DNA of 64,000 bases from Streptomyces formicae. Its GTDB lineage: Bacteria > Actinomycetota > Actinomycetes > Streptomycetales > Streptomycetaceae. Of the stretch, positions 8,273 through 16,075 are shown one piece after another. The notes under the pieces are model-generated. The model did not search any database. It had not been told where the DNA came from and was given only the letters and a program-made list of their open reading frames with translations. The stretch spans positions 992,001 to 1,056,000 of the forward strand of contig NZ_CP022685.1 of assembly GCF_002556545.1 (NCBI RefSeq). The letters are read 5' to 3'. Numbering within the stretch: the stretch's first letter is position 1; each line of letters opens with the position of its first letter. A program made the position numbers and the translations under genes.

Positions 8273-8299
8273 TATGCCTTATGTAATGCGGGCGTAAAA
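8271..8299 (-). promoter_or_regulatory. Candidate nikA promoter
   Basis: On the minus strand TTTTAC (8299-8294) and CATAAT (8276-8271) are 17 bases apart, a vegetative-sigma-like -35/-10 pair. The -10 abuts the Nur-like palindrome. The stretch 8255-8340 is clearly less G+C rich than its surroundings. The remainder of the gap 8300-8467 holds the upstream region of the eCIS-core gene and no further gene. Confidence 0.45.
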
Positions 8300-8467
8300 C
8301 GCGCAGCCCGCACCCGGTACGTGCATAACCCATTAAAACTGGCCACCCCCTGGTCCTGACGGGTCCGCCTCGGCCACGTCCCCTCTCCGGTGCCCGTTCG
8401 GTCACCCCTCCCTGCCCTCGGGCCCCTGGTTCACAGGCCCCGCACCACGTATGCATGAAGGGACGTC

Positions 8468-9775
8468 ATGGGCAGCGTGGGAAGAGGGACCTTGCACCAG
8501 CACGACAACGCACGGCAGCGCGGATCCGGGCGGGGGAACACGCCCGCGCGCAAGGCCGGGGACGCGACAGGAACCCCCCGCGAGCGGCTGCTCGCCCTCC
8601 AGGCCGACGCGGGCAACGCCGCCGTCGTGCAGATGCTGCGCGCGACGGGCCACGCCCCGGAGCAGGAGGAGCACCGGCACGGCGCCGGGTGCGGACACCA
8701 GCAGGCCGAACAGCCCGCCGTGCAGCGCTCCGCCGTGCACGACGTGCTGCGCGGCAGCGGCCGCCCCCTCGACGAGGCCACCCGCACCGACATGGAGGCC
8801 AGGCTCGGCGCGGACTTCTCCGATGTCCGCATCCACGACGACAGCGCCGCCAAGTCCTCGGCCGCCGAGGTCGGCGCCCGCGCGTACACCTCCGGCAGCC
8901 ACGTCGTCATCGGTGACGGCGGCAACGACCGGCACACCCTCGCCCACGAGCTGACCCACGTCATCCAGCAGCGCAGCGGGCCCGTCGCGGGCACCGACAA
9001 CGGCAACGGTCTGCGCGTCTCCGACCCGTCGGACCGGTTCGAGCGCGAGGCGGAGAGCAACGCGCACCGGGTGCTCTCGGGTCCGGCACCGGAGGCCCCG
9101 GTGGCCGGAGCGGACGTGCAGCGCGCCCCCGCCACGGCGGGCGGCCACGCCGTCCAGCGCGTCGCCGACGCCCCCTGGCGGGCTTCGAGCGGCACCCGGA
9201 TCCTGGACATCATCGTCGGCGGCGGCAACGACTCCGACAGCCCCCGACGGGTGCTCGGCGGCTTCGAGTTCGGCCCCGAGTGCCGCAACAACGGCGGCAA
9301 CAACCTCATCTCGCGCCCCAAGGCCGTGACCGTCAGCCACGAGGGCAGGAGCGCCCGGCTCGCCGTGCATCTCAACGTGATGCTCGTCCTCGGCAACGAG
9401 ACGGGGAACAGCGGCGCGTCGGCGGTGAAGATCAAGGGCACGCACTTCCACCTGACCGCGCGCCCGCTGGACGGCCAGAACCTCATCGAGGACGCGGGGG
9501 CATCCGTCCTCACCGCCCAGGACTCCATCCACGTCGGCCCCGGCAACGCCGAGGCGGGCTGGAACAACCGGCCGGGGAACACGGCCAACCTCGCCGCCGC
9601 CGTCGGCGTGCCCGCGGACCAGATCGTCGCCGGGCTCCAGGACCGCTACCCCGCCGCCGACACCGTCTCGATCGCGCAGCAGTTCGCACGGGACGCGGGC
9701 CGCGCCGTCATCCACGGCCTGAAGCCGGAGAAGGTCACCGTGACCTGGGAGGGCGACAACTCCTTCCCCGTGTGA
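8468..9775 (+). CDS. eCIS core domain (DUF4157) protein with unknown C-terminal domain
   Basis: A 435-residue protein. After a low-complexity N-terminus, residues about 85-170 match the eCIS core domain: RPLDEATRTDMEARLGADFS, DVRIHDD, and the putative zinc-protease motif HELTH (160-164) in LAHELTHVIQQ. A downstream SDRFEREAE (189-196) may supply a third metal ligand. Residues about 235-435 (from APWRASSGTRILDIIVGGG) form a beta-rich domain that I do not recognise. DUF4157 proteins are known from contractile injection (eCIS) loci and polymorphic toxins. No sheath, tube, baseplate or AAA+ eCIS gene is present nearby, so this is an orphan. No signal peptide is seen. ATG at 8468 has AAGGGA upstream. 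Confidence 0.85.
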   Translation: MGSVGRGTLHQHDNARQRGSGRGNTPARKAGDATGTPRERLLALQADAGNAAVVQMLRATGHAPEQEEHRHGAGCGHQQAEQPAVQRSAVHDVLRGSGRPLDEATRTDMEARLGADFSDVRIHDDSAAKSSAAEVGARAYTSGSHVVIGDGGNDRHTLAHELTHVIQQRSGPVAGTDNGNGLRVSDPSDRFEREAESNAHRVLSGPAPEAPVAGADVQRAPATAGGHAVQRVADAPWRASSGTRILDIIVGGGNDSDSPRRVLGGFEFGPECRNNGGNNLISRPKAVTVSHEGRSARLAVHLNVMLVLGNETGNSGASAVKIKGTHFHLTARPLDGQNLIEDAGASVLTAQDSIHVGPGNAEAGWNNRPGNTANLAAAVGVPADQIVAGLQDRYPAADTVSIAQQFARDAGRAVIHGLKPEKVTVTWEGDNSFPV

Positions 9776-9787
9776 CGCCTCGTGGCC

Positions 9788-9829
9788 GTCCCGCTGCCGG
9801 GCCGTCTTCGGACGGCCCGGCAGCGGGAC
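9788..9829. terminator. Strong bidirectional terminator with TTCG loop
   Basis: A perfect 19-bp stem: 9788-9806 pairs with 9811-9829 around a TTCG tetraloop. It separates the convergent eCIS-core gene (stop 9775) and acyl-CoA dehydrogenase gene (stop 9837) and can serve both. Confidence 0.9.
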
Positions 9830-9836
9830 CGGGGCC

Positions 9837-10943
9837 TCAGGGAGCCCGCAGGTCCACCAGCTCCGCGAGCGCCTCGCGGTGGCGTCCCGCCGTGCCGAAG
9901 GCGATCGAGTCGGCCTTGGCCCGCTTGAGGCACAGGTGCACGGGGTGCTCCCACGTCATGCCGATGCCGCCGTGCAACTGGAGCGCCTCCTCGGCGGCGC
10001 GCACCGCGACGGGCGCCGCGTACGACTGCGCGAGGGCCGCCGCGACGTCCGCGTCCGCGCTCCCCGTGGCGAGCGCGTCGGCCGCGTTCCTGGCCGCCGC
10101 GCGGACGCCCACGACCTCGAGCCAGAGCTGGGCGAGCCGGTGCTTGAGCGCCTGGAAGGAGCCGACGGGCCGGTTGAACTGGTGCCGTTCCTTCGTGTAG
10201 CGGACGGTCTCGGTCAAACACCATTCGGCGATGCCGAGTTGTTCGGAGGCGAGCAGCGCGGCCCCGGCCCGCAGCCCCGCGCGGACCGCCGCCGCCGCGT
10301 CCGGCGTCAGCAGGCGCGCGCGTGCCGCGTCGAAGCTCACGGTGGCGAGCGGCCGCGTCAGGTCGAGCGAGACCTGCGGGGTGACGGTGACGCCGTCCTG
10401 CGCGGTGTCGACCGCGTAGAGGGCGCCGTCGGCGGGGACGAGCAGCACATCGGCGCCGGTGGCGTCCGCGATGCCGGTCAACTCGCCGTGCAGCGCGCCG
10501 TCTTCGTGCCGTACGCCGGTCAGTGGCGCGCCGGGCGCGACGGCGAGGCCGACGGCGAGCACCCCGATCACCCGCCCCGTGGCGAGCGCGCCGAGCAGCT
10601 CGGCGGCCTCGCCCCCGCCCGCGCCCGCGCTCTCGCAGGCCAGCAGCGTCTGCGTGGCGACGACGGCGCTGGTGAGATAGGGCACGGGTGCCACCGCGCG
10701 GCCCAACTCCTCCAGCACGACGGCCGCTTCGCGGTGCGATGCGCCCTGGCCGCCGAGGCGTTCGGGCACCAGGAGTCCGGCGAGGCCCATCTCGCCCGCG
10801 AGGGTCTTCCACAGCTCCAGGTCGTGCGGCCGGTCGCTCTCGGCGCGCGCGAGCACGGCGGCGGCGTCGCAGCGGTCGTCGAGGAGGCCGCGCACGGCGG
10901 CGCGCAGCGCGTCCTCCTCCTGCGTGTAGAGAAGATCGCTCAT
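9837..10943 (-). CDS. Acyl-CoA dehydrogenase family protein (second subunit)
   Basis: A 368-residue FAD-dependent acyl-CoA dehydrogenase fold (N-terminal helical, central beta, C-terminal helical domain ending LQLHGGIGMTWEHPVHLCLK, then RAKADS). It lacks the EGGTSE segment that carries the catalytic Glu in its partner; the equivalent region reads AFGTAGRHRE. The ATG at 10943 forms an ATGA overlap with the stop of the upstream dehydrogenase. Adjacent pairs where one member lacks the base are known from mycobacterial heterotetrameric enzymes (FadE28-FadE29 type), so this may be the non-catalytic partner. The substrate is unknown; the setting suggests acyl-CoA or side-chain beta-oxidation. Confidence 0.85.
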   Translation of the reverse strand: MSDLLYTQEEDALRAAVRGLLDDRCDAAAVLARAESDRPHDLELWKTLAGEMGLAGLLVPERLGGQGASHREAAVVLEELGRAVAPVPYLTSAVVATQTLLACESAGAGGGEAAELLGALATGRVIGVLAVGLAVAPGAPLTGVRHEDGALHGELTGIADATGADVLLVPADGALYAVDTAQDGVTVTPQVSLDLTRPLATVSFDAARARLLTPDAAAAVRAGLRAGAALLASEQLGIAEWCLTETVRYTKERHQFNRPVGSFQALKHRLAQLWLEVVGVRAAARNAADALATGSADADVAAALAQSYAAPVAVRAAEEALQLHGGIGMTWEHPVHLCLKRAKADSIAFGTAGRHREALAELVDLRAP

Positions 10944-12121
10944 CGGGCCAGGTCCTTCCAGGCGACGTCCTTGTCGGTGCGCGGCTCGGAGGGCAGGCCA
11001 AGGACGCGCTCCGCGACGATGTTCAGGAGGACCTCGCTGGTCCCGCCCTCGATGCTGTTGCCCTTGGCGCGCAGATAGCGGTAGCCCGGGTCGCGGCCCA
11101 CGAAGTCGACGAGTTCGGGCCGCCGCATCGTCCAGTCCTCGTACAACAGACCTTCCTCGCCCATGAGTTCCACTTCCAGGCCGCTGATCTCCTGGTTGAG
11201 GCGGGCGAAGCCGAGCTTCATGCCGGAGCCCTCGGGCCCGGGGTGGCCGGCCACGAGCTGCTGGCGCAGCCGCTCGCCGGTGAGCCTGGCCACCTCGGCC
11301 TCGACCCAGAGCTTCATCAGGCGCTGGTGGAGGTCGTGGGTGCGCAGCTCGGGGCGTTCGCGCCAGGTCTTGGCGACGATGCCGATCATGCCGCCCTCGC
11401 GCGGGATCCGCGCGCCGCCGATGGAGACGCGCTCGTTCATCAGCGTGGTCTGGGCGACCTTCCAGCCGTCACCGACCTCGCCGAGCCGGTGCGCGTCGGG
11501 GATGCGCACATCCGTCAGGAAGACCTCGTTGAACTCGGCCTCGCCGGTGATCTGGCGCAGCGGACGCACGTCCACGCCCGGGTCGGTCATGTCGCACACG
11601 AAGTACGTGATGCCGCGGTGCTTGGGCGCGTCCGGGTCGGTGCGGGCGATGAGGATGGCCCAGCGGGCGAGGTGGGCGCTGGACGTCCACACCTTCTGCC
11701 CGTTGACCACCCAGTCGTCGCCGTCCCGCACCGCGCGGGTGCCGAGCGCGGCCAGGTCGGATCCGGCGCCCGGCTCGCTGAAGAGCTGGCACCACACCTC
11801 CTCGCCGACCCAGAGCGGCCTGAGGAAACGGCGCTTCTGCTCCTCGGTGCCGTAGCCGAGGATCGTCGGCGCCGCCATGCCGAGGCCGATGCCGATGCGG
11901 CGCGGGTCGTTGTCGGGGGCGCCCGCGGCCTCCAGTTCGGCGTCCACGACGGCCTGCGCCGAGCGGGCGGCGCCGAGCCCGCCCAGGCCCTCGGGGTAGT
12001 GCACCCAGGCGAGTCCGGCGTCGAAGCGGGCCTTGAGGAAGTCCGTGCGCTCTGTCGTGGCGGGCGGGTGCGCGGCGAGCAACTCCTGCGTGCGGATGAC
12101 CAGTTCGGCGGCGTCGGTCAT
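10940..12121 (-). CDS. Acyl-CoA dehydrogenase, catalytic-type
   Basis: A 393-residue acyl-CoA dehydrogenase. Landmarks are CQLFSEPGAGSDLAALGTRA (flavin/substrate loop), WVVNGQKVWTSSAH and the C-terminal IEGGTSEVLLNIVAERVLGL, which contains the position of the catalytic Glu. It oxidises an acyl-CoA at the alpha-beta bond and passes electrons to ETF. ATG at 12121 overlaps the stop of the upstream quinone oxidoreductase (12118) by 4 bases, and its own stop overlaps the next dehydrogenase, so three genes form one coupled operon. Confidence 0.9.
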   Translation of the reverse strand: MTDAAELVIRTQELLAAHPPATTERTDFLKARFDAGLAWVHYPEGLGGLGAARSAQAVVDAELEAAGAPDNDPRRIGIGLGMAAPTILGYGTEEQKRRFLRPLWVGEEVWCQLFSEPGAGSDLAALGTRAVRDGDDWVVNGQKVWTSSAHLARWAILIARTDPDAPKHRGITYFVCDMTDPGVDVRPLRQITGEAEFNEVFLTDVRIPDAHRLGEVGDGWKVAQTTLMNERVSIGGARIPREGGMIGIVAKTWRERPELRTHDLHQRLMKLWVEAEVARLTGERLRQQLVAGHPGPEGSGMKLGFARLNQEISGLEVELMGEEGLLYEDWTMRRPELVDFVGRDPGYRYLRAKGNSIEGGTSEVLLNIVAERVLGLPSEPRTDKDVAWKDLAR

Positions 12122-13086
12122 GCGGCACCTCCGTGCGGCAGGACGGCGACCCGTCCGGTGGTCACTCCGTCGGCGACGCGCTGGACCGCGGCGGCGGCCC
12201 CGTCCATCGGGACGCGCTCGCTGACCAGCGGCTTGATCGCGCCCTTGGCGGCCAGTGCGGTCAGCTCCTCGTGACAGCGCAGGATCAACCGAGGGTCCTT
12301 GCTCGCGTACAGGCCCCAGTGCAGGCCGAGGATCGAGTAGTTCTTCACCAGGGCGTGGTTGAGCGCGGGCGTCGGGATGGCGCCGCTGGCGAAGCCGACC
12401 ACGACGATGCGGCCCTCGAAGGCCACGCACTTGGCCGATTTGGCGTAGGCGTCGCCGCCCACGGGGTCGTAGACGACGTCGGCGCCACGACCGCCCGTGG
12501 CCTCCTTCACCGCGCCGACGACGTCGTCCGCCCGCCGGTCGAGGACGAGGTCACAGCCGAGCTCGCGCGCGACCGCGGCCTTCTCCGCCCCGCCGACGAC
12601 GCCGATGACCTTGGCGCCGGCCGCCTTGCCGAGCTGTACGGCGGCGCTGCCGACGCCGCCCGCGGCCGCGTGCACCAGGAGCGTCTCGCCCTCCTGGAGG
12701 TGCGCGCGGCGGTGCAGCCCGAACCAGCCCGTCTGGTAGCCGATGTGCAGCGCGGCCGCCTCGGCGTCGTCGAGCGCGTCGGGCGCGGGAAGGAGTGCCG
12801 CGGCGTCCGCGACGGCGTACTCGGCGAAGCCGCCGTGGGGCAGCGCGGGGTTGGCGATCACCCGGCGGCCGTCCTCGGTCTCGCCGCAGATCTCCACGCC
12901 GGGCGTGAACGGCAGCGGCGGCCTGATCTGGTACTGGCCGCGGCAGAGCAGCGCGTCCGGGAAGTTGATGTTCGCGGCACGGACCTTGAGCAGCAGCTGC
13001 CCCTCGCCCGGCACCGGCCTCGCCACCTCCGCGAGGCGCATCACCTCGCCGGGCTCGCCGTTCTCGTGCACTTGCCATGCCTGCAT
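12118..13086 (-). CDS. NADPH:quinone oxidoreductase family protein
   Basis: A 322-residue zinc-free medium-chain dehydrogenase/reductase of the quinone oxidoreductase type. It has the GroES-like N-terminus (NINFPDALLCRGQYQIRPPL, then PFTPGVEICG), the Rossmann loop (VHAAAGGVGSAAVQLGKAAG) and the quinone reductase segment RGADVVYDPVGGD. I chose ATG at 13086, preceded by GTGGAGGC; the open frame extends further upstream without support. It is first of a three-gene coupled operon with two acyl-CoA dehydrogenases, a common mycobacterial/actinobacterial arrangement in fatty-acid or aromatic acid degradation. The true substrate may be an enoyl compound rather than a quinone. Confidence 0.87.
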   Translation of the reverse strand: MQAWQVHENGEPGEVMRLAEVARPVPGEGQLLLKVRAANINFPDALLCRGQYQIRPPLPFTPGVEICGETEDGRRVIANPALPHGGFAEYAVADAAALLPAPDALDDAEAAALHIGYQTGWFGLHRRAHLQEGETLLVHAAAGGVGSAAVQLGKAAGAKVIGVVGGAEKAAVARELGCDLVLDRRADDVVGAVKEATGGRGADVVYDPVGGDAYAKSAKCVAFEGRIVVVGFASGAIPTPALNHALVKNYSILGLHWGLYASKDPRLILRCHEELTALAAKGAIKPLVSERVPMDGAAAAVQRVADGVTTGRVAVLPHGGAA

Positions 13087-13132
13087 GCGGGGCCTCCACG
13101 GGGCTGTCGTAGACCGGGCTCCACCGCATACT

Positions 13133-13144
13133 AAGCGGTCGCTT
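13133..13144. promoter_or_regulatory. Palindrome upstream of the quinone oxidoreductase operon
   Basis: AAGCG-GT-CGCTT (13133-13144) lies 47 bases upstream of the operon start, inside a CTAAGCGGTCGCTTG context. Similar AGCG/CGCT palindromes are common TetR-family operators before actinobacterial acyl-CoA genes. No TetR gene is adjacent, so the regulator would be elsewhere. Confidence 0.45.
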
Positions 13145-13195
13145 GCCCCTAGGGGAACAGTACGGGGAACAGCCCGGGACAGAGTCCGGAAACCG

Positions 13196-13843
13196 TCAGT
13201 CCCCCTTCTCCTTGCGGGTGGGCCGCGCCCGCACATGCATCCGCTCGCCCTGGGGCCCGAACAAGCTGATGAACTCCGCTCCCCCGTCCCCCGTGGCCCC
13301 GAACCAGTGCGGCACCCGGGTGTCGAACTCCGCCGCCTCGCCGGGCCCGAGCACCACGTCGTGGTCGCCGAGGATCAGCCGCAGCTTCCCGGAGAGGACG
13401 TACAGCCACTCGTACCCCTCGTGCGTCCTCGGGTCGGGGGCGGGCGTCGTCCGAGGGGGTTCCACCACCTTGTACGCCTGCAGTCCGCCCGGCTGCCGGG
13501 TCAGCGGCAGCATGGTGCGCCCGTGCCGGACGATCGGCTTGGCCCGTACGCGCGGGTCGCCGACCGGTGGCGCGCCGACCAGCTCGTCGAGGGGGACCTG
13601 GTGCGCGCGGGCGATGGGCAGGAGCAGTTCGAGGCTGGGCTTGCGGTGGCCCGACTCCAGGCGGGAGAGGGTGCTCACGGAGATGCCGGTGGCCGCGGAG
13701 AGCGCGGCCAGGGTGGCGCCGCGCTCCTTGCGGATACGGCGCAGCCGGGGGCCAACCTCGGTGAGGACCTGGTCCATCTCCTCCGGGGCCTCGGCCGTTT
13801 CCGTCCCGTCCGGCTCCGCCGGTTCCTGGTGCGCTCTTCTCAT
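13196..13843 (-). CDS. XRE-family regulator with C-terminal cupin
   Basis: A 215-residue protein. The HTH (about 30-85: LRRIRKERGATLAALSAATG, ISVSTLSRLESGHRKPSLEL) is followed by a cupin sensor domain (about 125-205: HEGYEWLYVLSGKLRLILGD, EAAEFDTRVPHWFGA). HTH-cupin repressors usually sense a small metabolite and control neighbouring genes. It is divergent from the FAD oxidoreductase (13935), with an inverted repeat between them, so it probably regulates that gene and itself. The ATG at 13843 is the first good start; no strong ribosome site is visible before it, so translation may be near-leaderless. Confidence 0.87.
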   Translation of the reverse strand: MRRAHQEPAEPDGTETAEAPEEMDQVLTEVGPRLRRIRKERGATLAALSAATGISVSTLSRLESGHRKPSLELLLPIARAHQVPLDELVGAPPVGDPRVRAKPIVRHGRTMLPLTRQPGGLQAYKVVEPPRTTPAPDPRTHEGYEWLYVLSGKLRLILGDHDVVLGPGEAAEFDTRVPHWFGATGDGGAEFISLFGPQGERMHVRARPTRKEKGD

Positions 13844-13865
13844 GCCGTCATCATGACGCAGTTCT

Positions 13866-13899
13866 TGCGGTATCGGCAATCCAACTTGTCGATATCGCA
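13866..13899. promoter_or_regulatory. Inverted repeat between XRE-cupin and FAD oxidoreductase genes
   Basis: TGCGGTATCG (13866-13875) and CGATATCGCA (13890-13899) are inverted arms with one mismatch, 14 bases apart. They lie in the 91-base divergent promoter region. The position suits an operator for the XRE-cupin protein acting on both genes. The arms also contain two TATCG direct elements. Confidence 0.5.
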
Positions 13900-13934
13900 C
13901 TACCGGAGTGAGGGTGTCCGTGGAGGTGGTCACC

Positions 13935-14972
13935 GTGACCCGAAAGAACAGCAGCCAGGACGACGCGTACGAGGTCGTCGTCGTGGGAGGCGGCGCGGCG
14001 GGCCTGAGCGCGGCGCTCGTGCTCGGCCGCTCGCGGCGCCGGGTCCTCGTCGTCGACGCGGGCGAACCGCGCAACGCGCCCGCCGCACACATGCAGGGCT
14101 ACCTCTCCCGGGACGGCATGCCGCCCGCCGAGTTCCTCGCCGAGGGGCGCGGTGAGCTGGCGCGGTACGGCGTGGACGTCGTGCGGGACCGGGTGACCGA
14201 GGTGGCCCGGGACGGCGCGGGCGCGTTCACGCTCTCCCTCGCGGACGGCGCCCCGGTGCACGCCCGCCGGGTGATCGTCGCCACCGGGCTCGTGGACGAA
14301 CTCCCCGATGAGCTGCCGGGACTCGCGGAGCGCTGGGGACACGACGTGCTGCACTGCCCGTACTGCCACGGCTGGGAGGTACGGGACGAGGCGTTCGGGG
14401 TACTCGCCTCGGAGCCCTTCAACAGCCACCAGGCGCTGCTGGTCACCCAGTGGTCCAAGGACGTCACGCTCTTCCTGCACACCGTGCGGGAGTTGCCGGA
14501 CGCCGAGTGGGAGCGCCTCGCCGCCGCGGGCGTCTCCGTGGTGGAGGGCGAGGTCGCGAGCCTGGAGGTCGAGGACGACCGGCTGACCGGTGTGCGGCTC
14601 GCCGACGGGCGCGTCGTCCCGCGCTCCGTCCTGTTCGTCGCCGCGAGGCCGGCGCCCCGGTCCGGTCTGCTCACGGCTCTCGGCGCCGACACCACGGACA
14701 CGCCGTACGGCCCGTACCCGGCGATCGACGAGACGGGCCGCACCAGCGTCCCCGGCGTCTGGGCGGTCGGCAACGCCGCGAGCGCCATGGAGCAGGTCGT
14801 CAACGCGGCAAGCATGGGCTACCGGGCAGGCGTGATGATCAACGCGGAGCTGGTGATGGCGGACATCGACGCGTCGGTGGAGCGGCGGCGTGCCGGGGAG
14901 TTCACGGCGGAGGCCGAGGCCGCGGTGGCGCGCACGGTGAGCGGCGAGCGGGCGCACGGTCTGCCGGTGTAA
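13935..14972 (+). CDS. Thioredoxin-reductase-like NAD(P)/FAD oxidoreductase
   Basis: A 345-residue flavoprotein. The FAD-binding VVVVGGGAAGLSAALVLGRS is near residues 13-32, and the redox-active-type CPYC motif sits in LHCPYCHGWE. The C-terminal WAVGNAASAMEQVVNAASMG, then YRAG is the usual FAD-contact segment. The long sister group of thioredoxin reductase carries this CPYC; its partner is often unknown. I chose GTG at 13935 because GGAGG (13922-13926) sits 8 bases before it; the frame opens earlier at 13908. It is divergent from the XRE-cupin regulator, its likely controller. No thioredoxin gene is adjacent. Confidence 0.88.
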   Translation: MTRKNSSQDDAYEVVVVGGGAAGLSAALVLGRSRRRVLVVDAGEPRNAPAAHMQGYLSRDGMPPAEFLAEGRGELARYGVDVVRDRVTEVARDGAGAFTLSLADGAPVHARRVIVATGLVDELPDELPGLAERWGHDVLHCPYCHGWEVRDEAFGVLASEPFNSHQALLVTQWSKDVTLFLHTVRELPDAEWERLAAAGVSVVEGEVASLEVEDDRLTGVRLADGRVVPRSVLFVAARPAPRSGLLTALGADTTDTPYGPYPAIDETGRTSVPGVWAVGNAASAMEQVVNAASMGYRAGVMINAELVMADIDASVERRRAGEFTAEAEAAVARTVSGERAHGLPV

Positions 14973-14975
14973 GTG

Positions 14976-15031
14976 ATGGAGCTTTGGAGCCGTACGCGAT
15001 AGGCCATGGAGCTTTGGAGCCGTACGCGATA
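14976..15031. repeat. Two tandem 26-base direct repeats
   Basis: Units 14976-15001 and 15006-15031 are identical over 26 bases (beginning ATGGAGCTTTGGAG, ending CGTACGCGATA) with a 4-base spacer, a 30-base period. They fill the start of the gap between the FAD oxidoreductase stop (14972) and the SDR start (15099). The 30-base period is close to three helical turns, so a DNA-binding protein could contact both on one face. A duplication accident is the alternative. Confidence 0.85.
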
Positions 15032-15098
15032 TCGATGCGACCACAGGCGGGGCGGGCTCGCGTGCGGGGCCCGCGTACGACGACGGAGGGATGCGCGA

Positions 15099-16025
15099 AT
15101 GACGGACCACGCGGCGGGCGCGGCACGTACGGGCGAGCTTCCGGATGCCGGTCTGCCCGGCCTGCCCGCCCCTCCCCCGCCCGGCGCGAGCGCGCTGCCG
15201 CCCGGCACGTTCGCCGGGACCGTCGTCCTGGTCACCGGCGGCGGGACCGGTCTCGGCAAGGCCGTCGCCGCGGAGTTCGCGCGACTCGGCGCCGACCTGG
15301 TGATCGCGAGCCGCAAAGAGAACCGCCTCGCGGCGGCGCGGGACGAACTGGCGGCGCTGGGCGGGCGGGTGACGGCCGCCGGGTGCGACATCCGCGACCC
15401 GCGGCGCGTCGCCGACGTCTTCGACGCGGCCGAGGCGGCGCACGGTCTGCCGGGCGTCCTGGTCAACAACGCGGCCGCCAACTTCCCCGTCCCCTCGGAG
15501 GACATGTCCCCCAACGCGTGGCGCTCGGTGGTGGACGCCACGCTCAACGGCACGTTCTACATGACGCGGGAGTTCGGCCGCCGCCACCTGGCCGCGGGCA
15601 CCCCCGGCTCGGTCATCAACGTCGGTGCCTCGTACGCCTGGACGGGCGGCCCCGGCTTCGCGCACAGCGCCGCGGCCAAGGCGGGCGTGAAGAGCCTGGT
15701 GGAGAGCCTCGCGGTGGAGTGGGGACCGTACGGGATCCAGGTCAACGGGCTGGTGCCGGGCCTGATGCCGCACGACGACATGACCGAGGACATCCGCGGC
15801 AATCTCGACCGGGCCCACGACAAGGACGCCCGGCAACCCGCCCTGCGCGTCGGCCGTCCGCGCGAACTGGGCTGGGCCGCCACCTTCCTGGCCTCGCCCT
15901 ACGCCCGCTTCATCACCGGCCACACGCTGGTCGTCGACGGCGCCAACTGGCAGCGCCGCGCCCTGGTGAGCCCGCCCGTGGTGACGGTGCGCGAGCAGCT
16001 GGGACGGGGCCCGTTCGCGGAGTGA
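15099..16025 (+). CDS. 2,4-dienoyl-CoA reductase-type SDR oxidoreductase
   Basis: A 308-residue SDR with an unusual Ala/Pro-rich N-terminal extension (about 35 residues). The nucleotide loop VTGGGTGLGKAVA is near residue 45, then NNAAANFPVPSEDMSPNAW. The usual YxxxK active site is changed: the segment reads FAHSAAAKAGVKSLVESLAV, so Ser takes the Tyr position. This pattern matches the TER/DECR subgroup (peroxisomal dienoyl-CoA reductase type), which works without that Tyr. ATG at 15099 has GGAGGG 8 bases upstream; an earlier frame start lies in the repeat and is rejected. It is likely to reduce unsaturated acyl-CoA with NADPH, in keeping with the adjacent crotonase. Confidence 0.85.
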   Translation: MTDHAAGAARTGELPDAGLPGLPAPPPPGASALPPGTFAGTVVLVTGGGTGLGKAVAAEFARLGADLVIASRKENRLAAARDELAALGGRVTAAGCDIRDPRRVADVFDAAEAAHGLPGVLVNNAAANFPVPSEDMSPNAWRSVVDATLNGTFYMTREFGRRHLAAGTPGSVINVGASYAWTGGPGFAHSAAAKAGVKSLVESLAVEWGPYGIQVNGLVPGLMPHDDMTEDIRGNLDRAHDKDARQPALRVGRPRELGWAATFLASPYARFITGHTLVVDGANWQRRALVSPPVVTVREQLGRGPFAE

Positions 16026-16075
16026 GCGGACCAGCCCTCACGCAGCCCACCGCCCCGACGCCCGATCCGCCGCCG

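Noticed and set aside
15006..15098. Start of the SDR at 15006
   Set aside because: It lies inside the tandem repeat and lacks a ribosome site; ATG 15099 with GGAGGG is better.
16026..16075. Hairpin terminator between SDR and crotonase
   Set aside because: No convincing inverted repeat is present in the 50-base gap.
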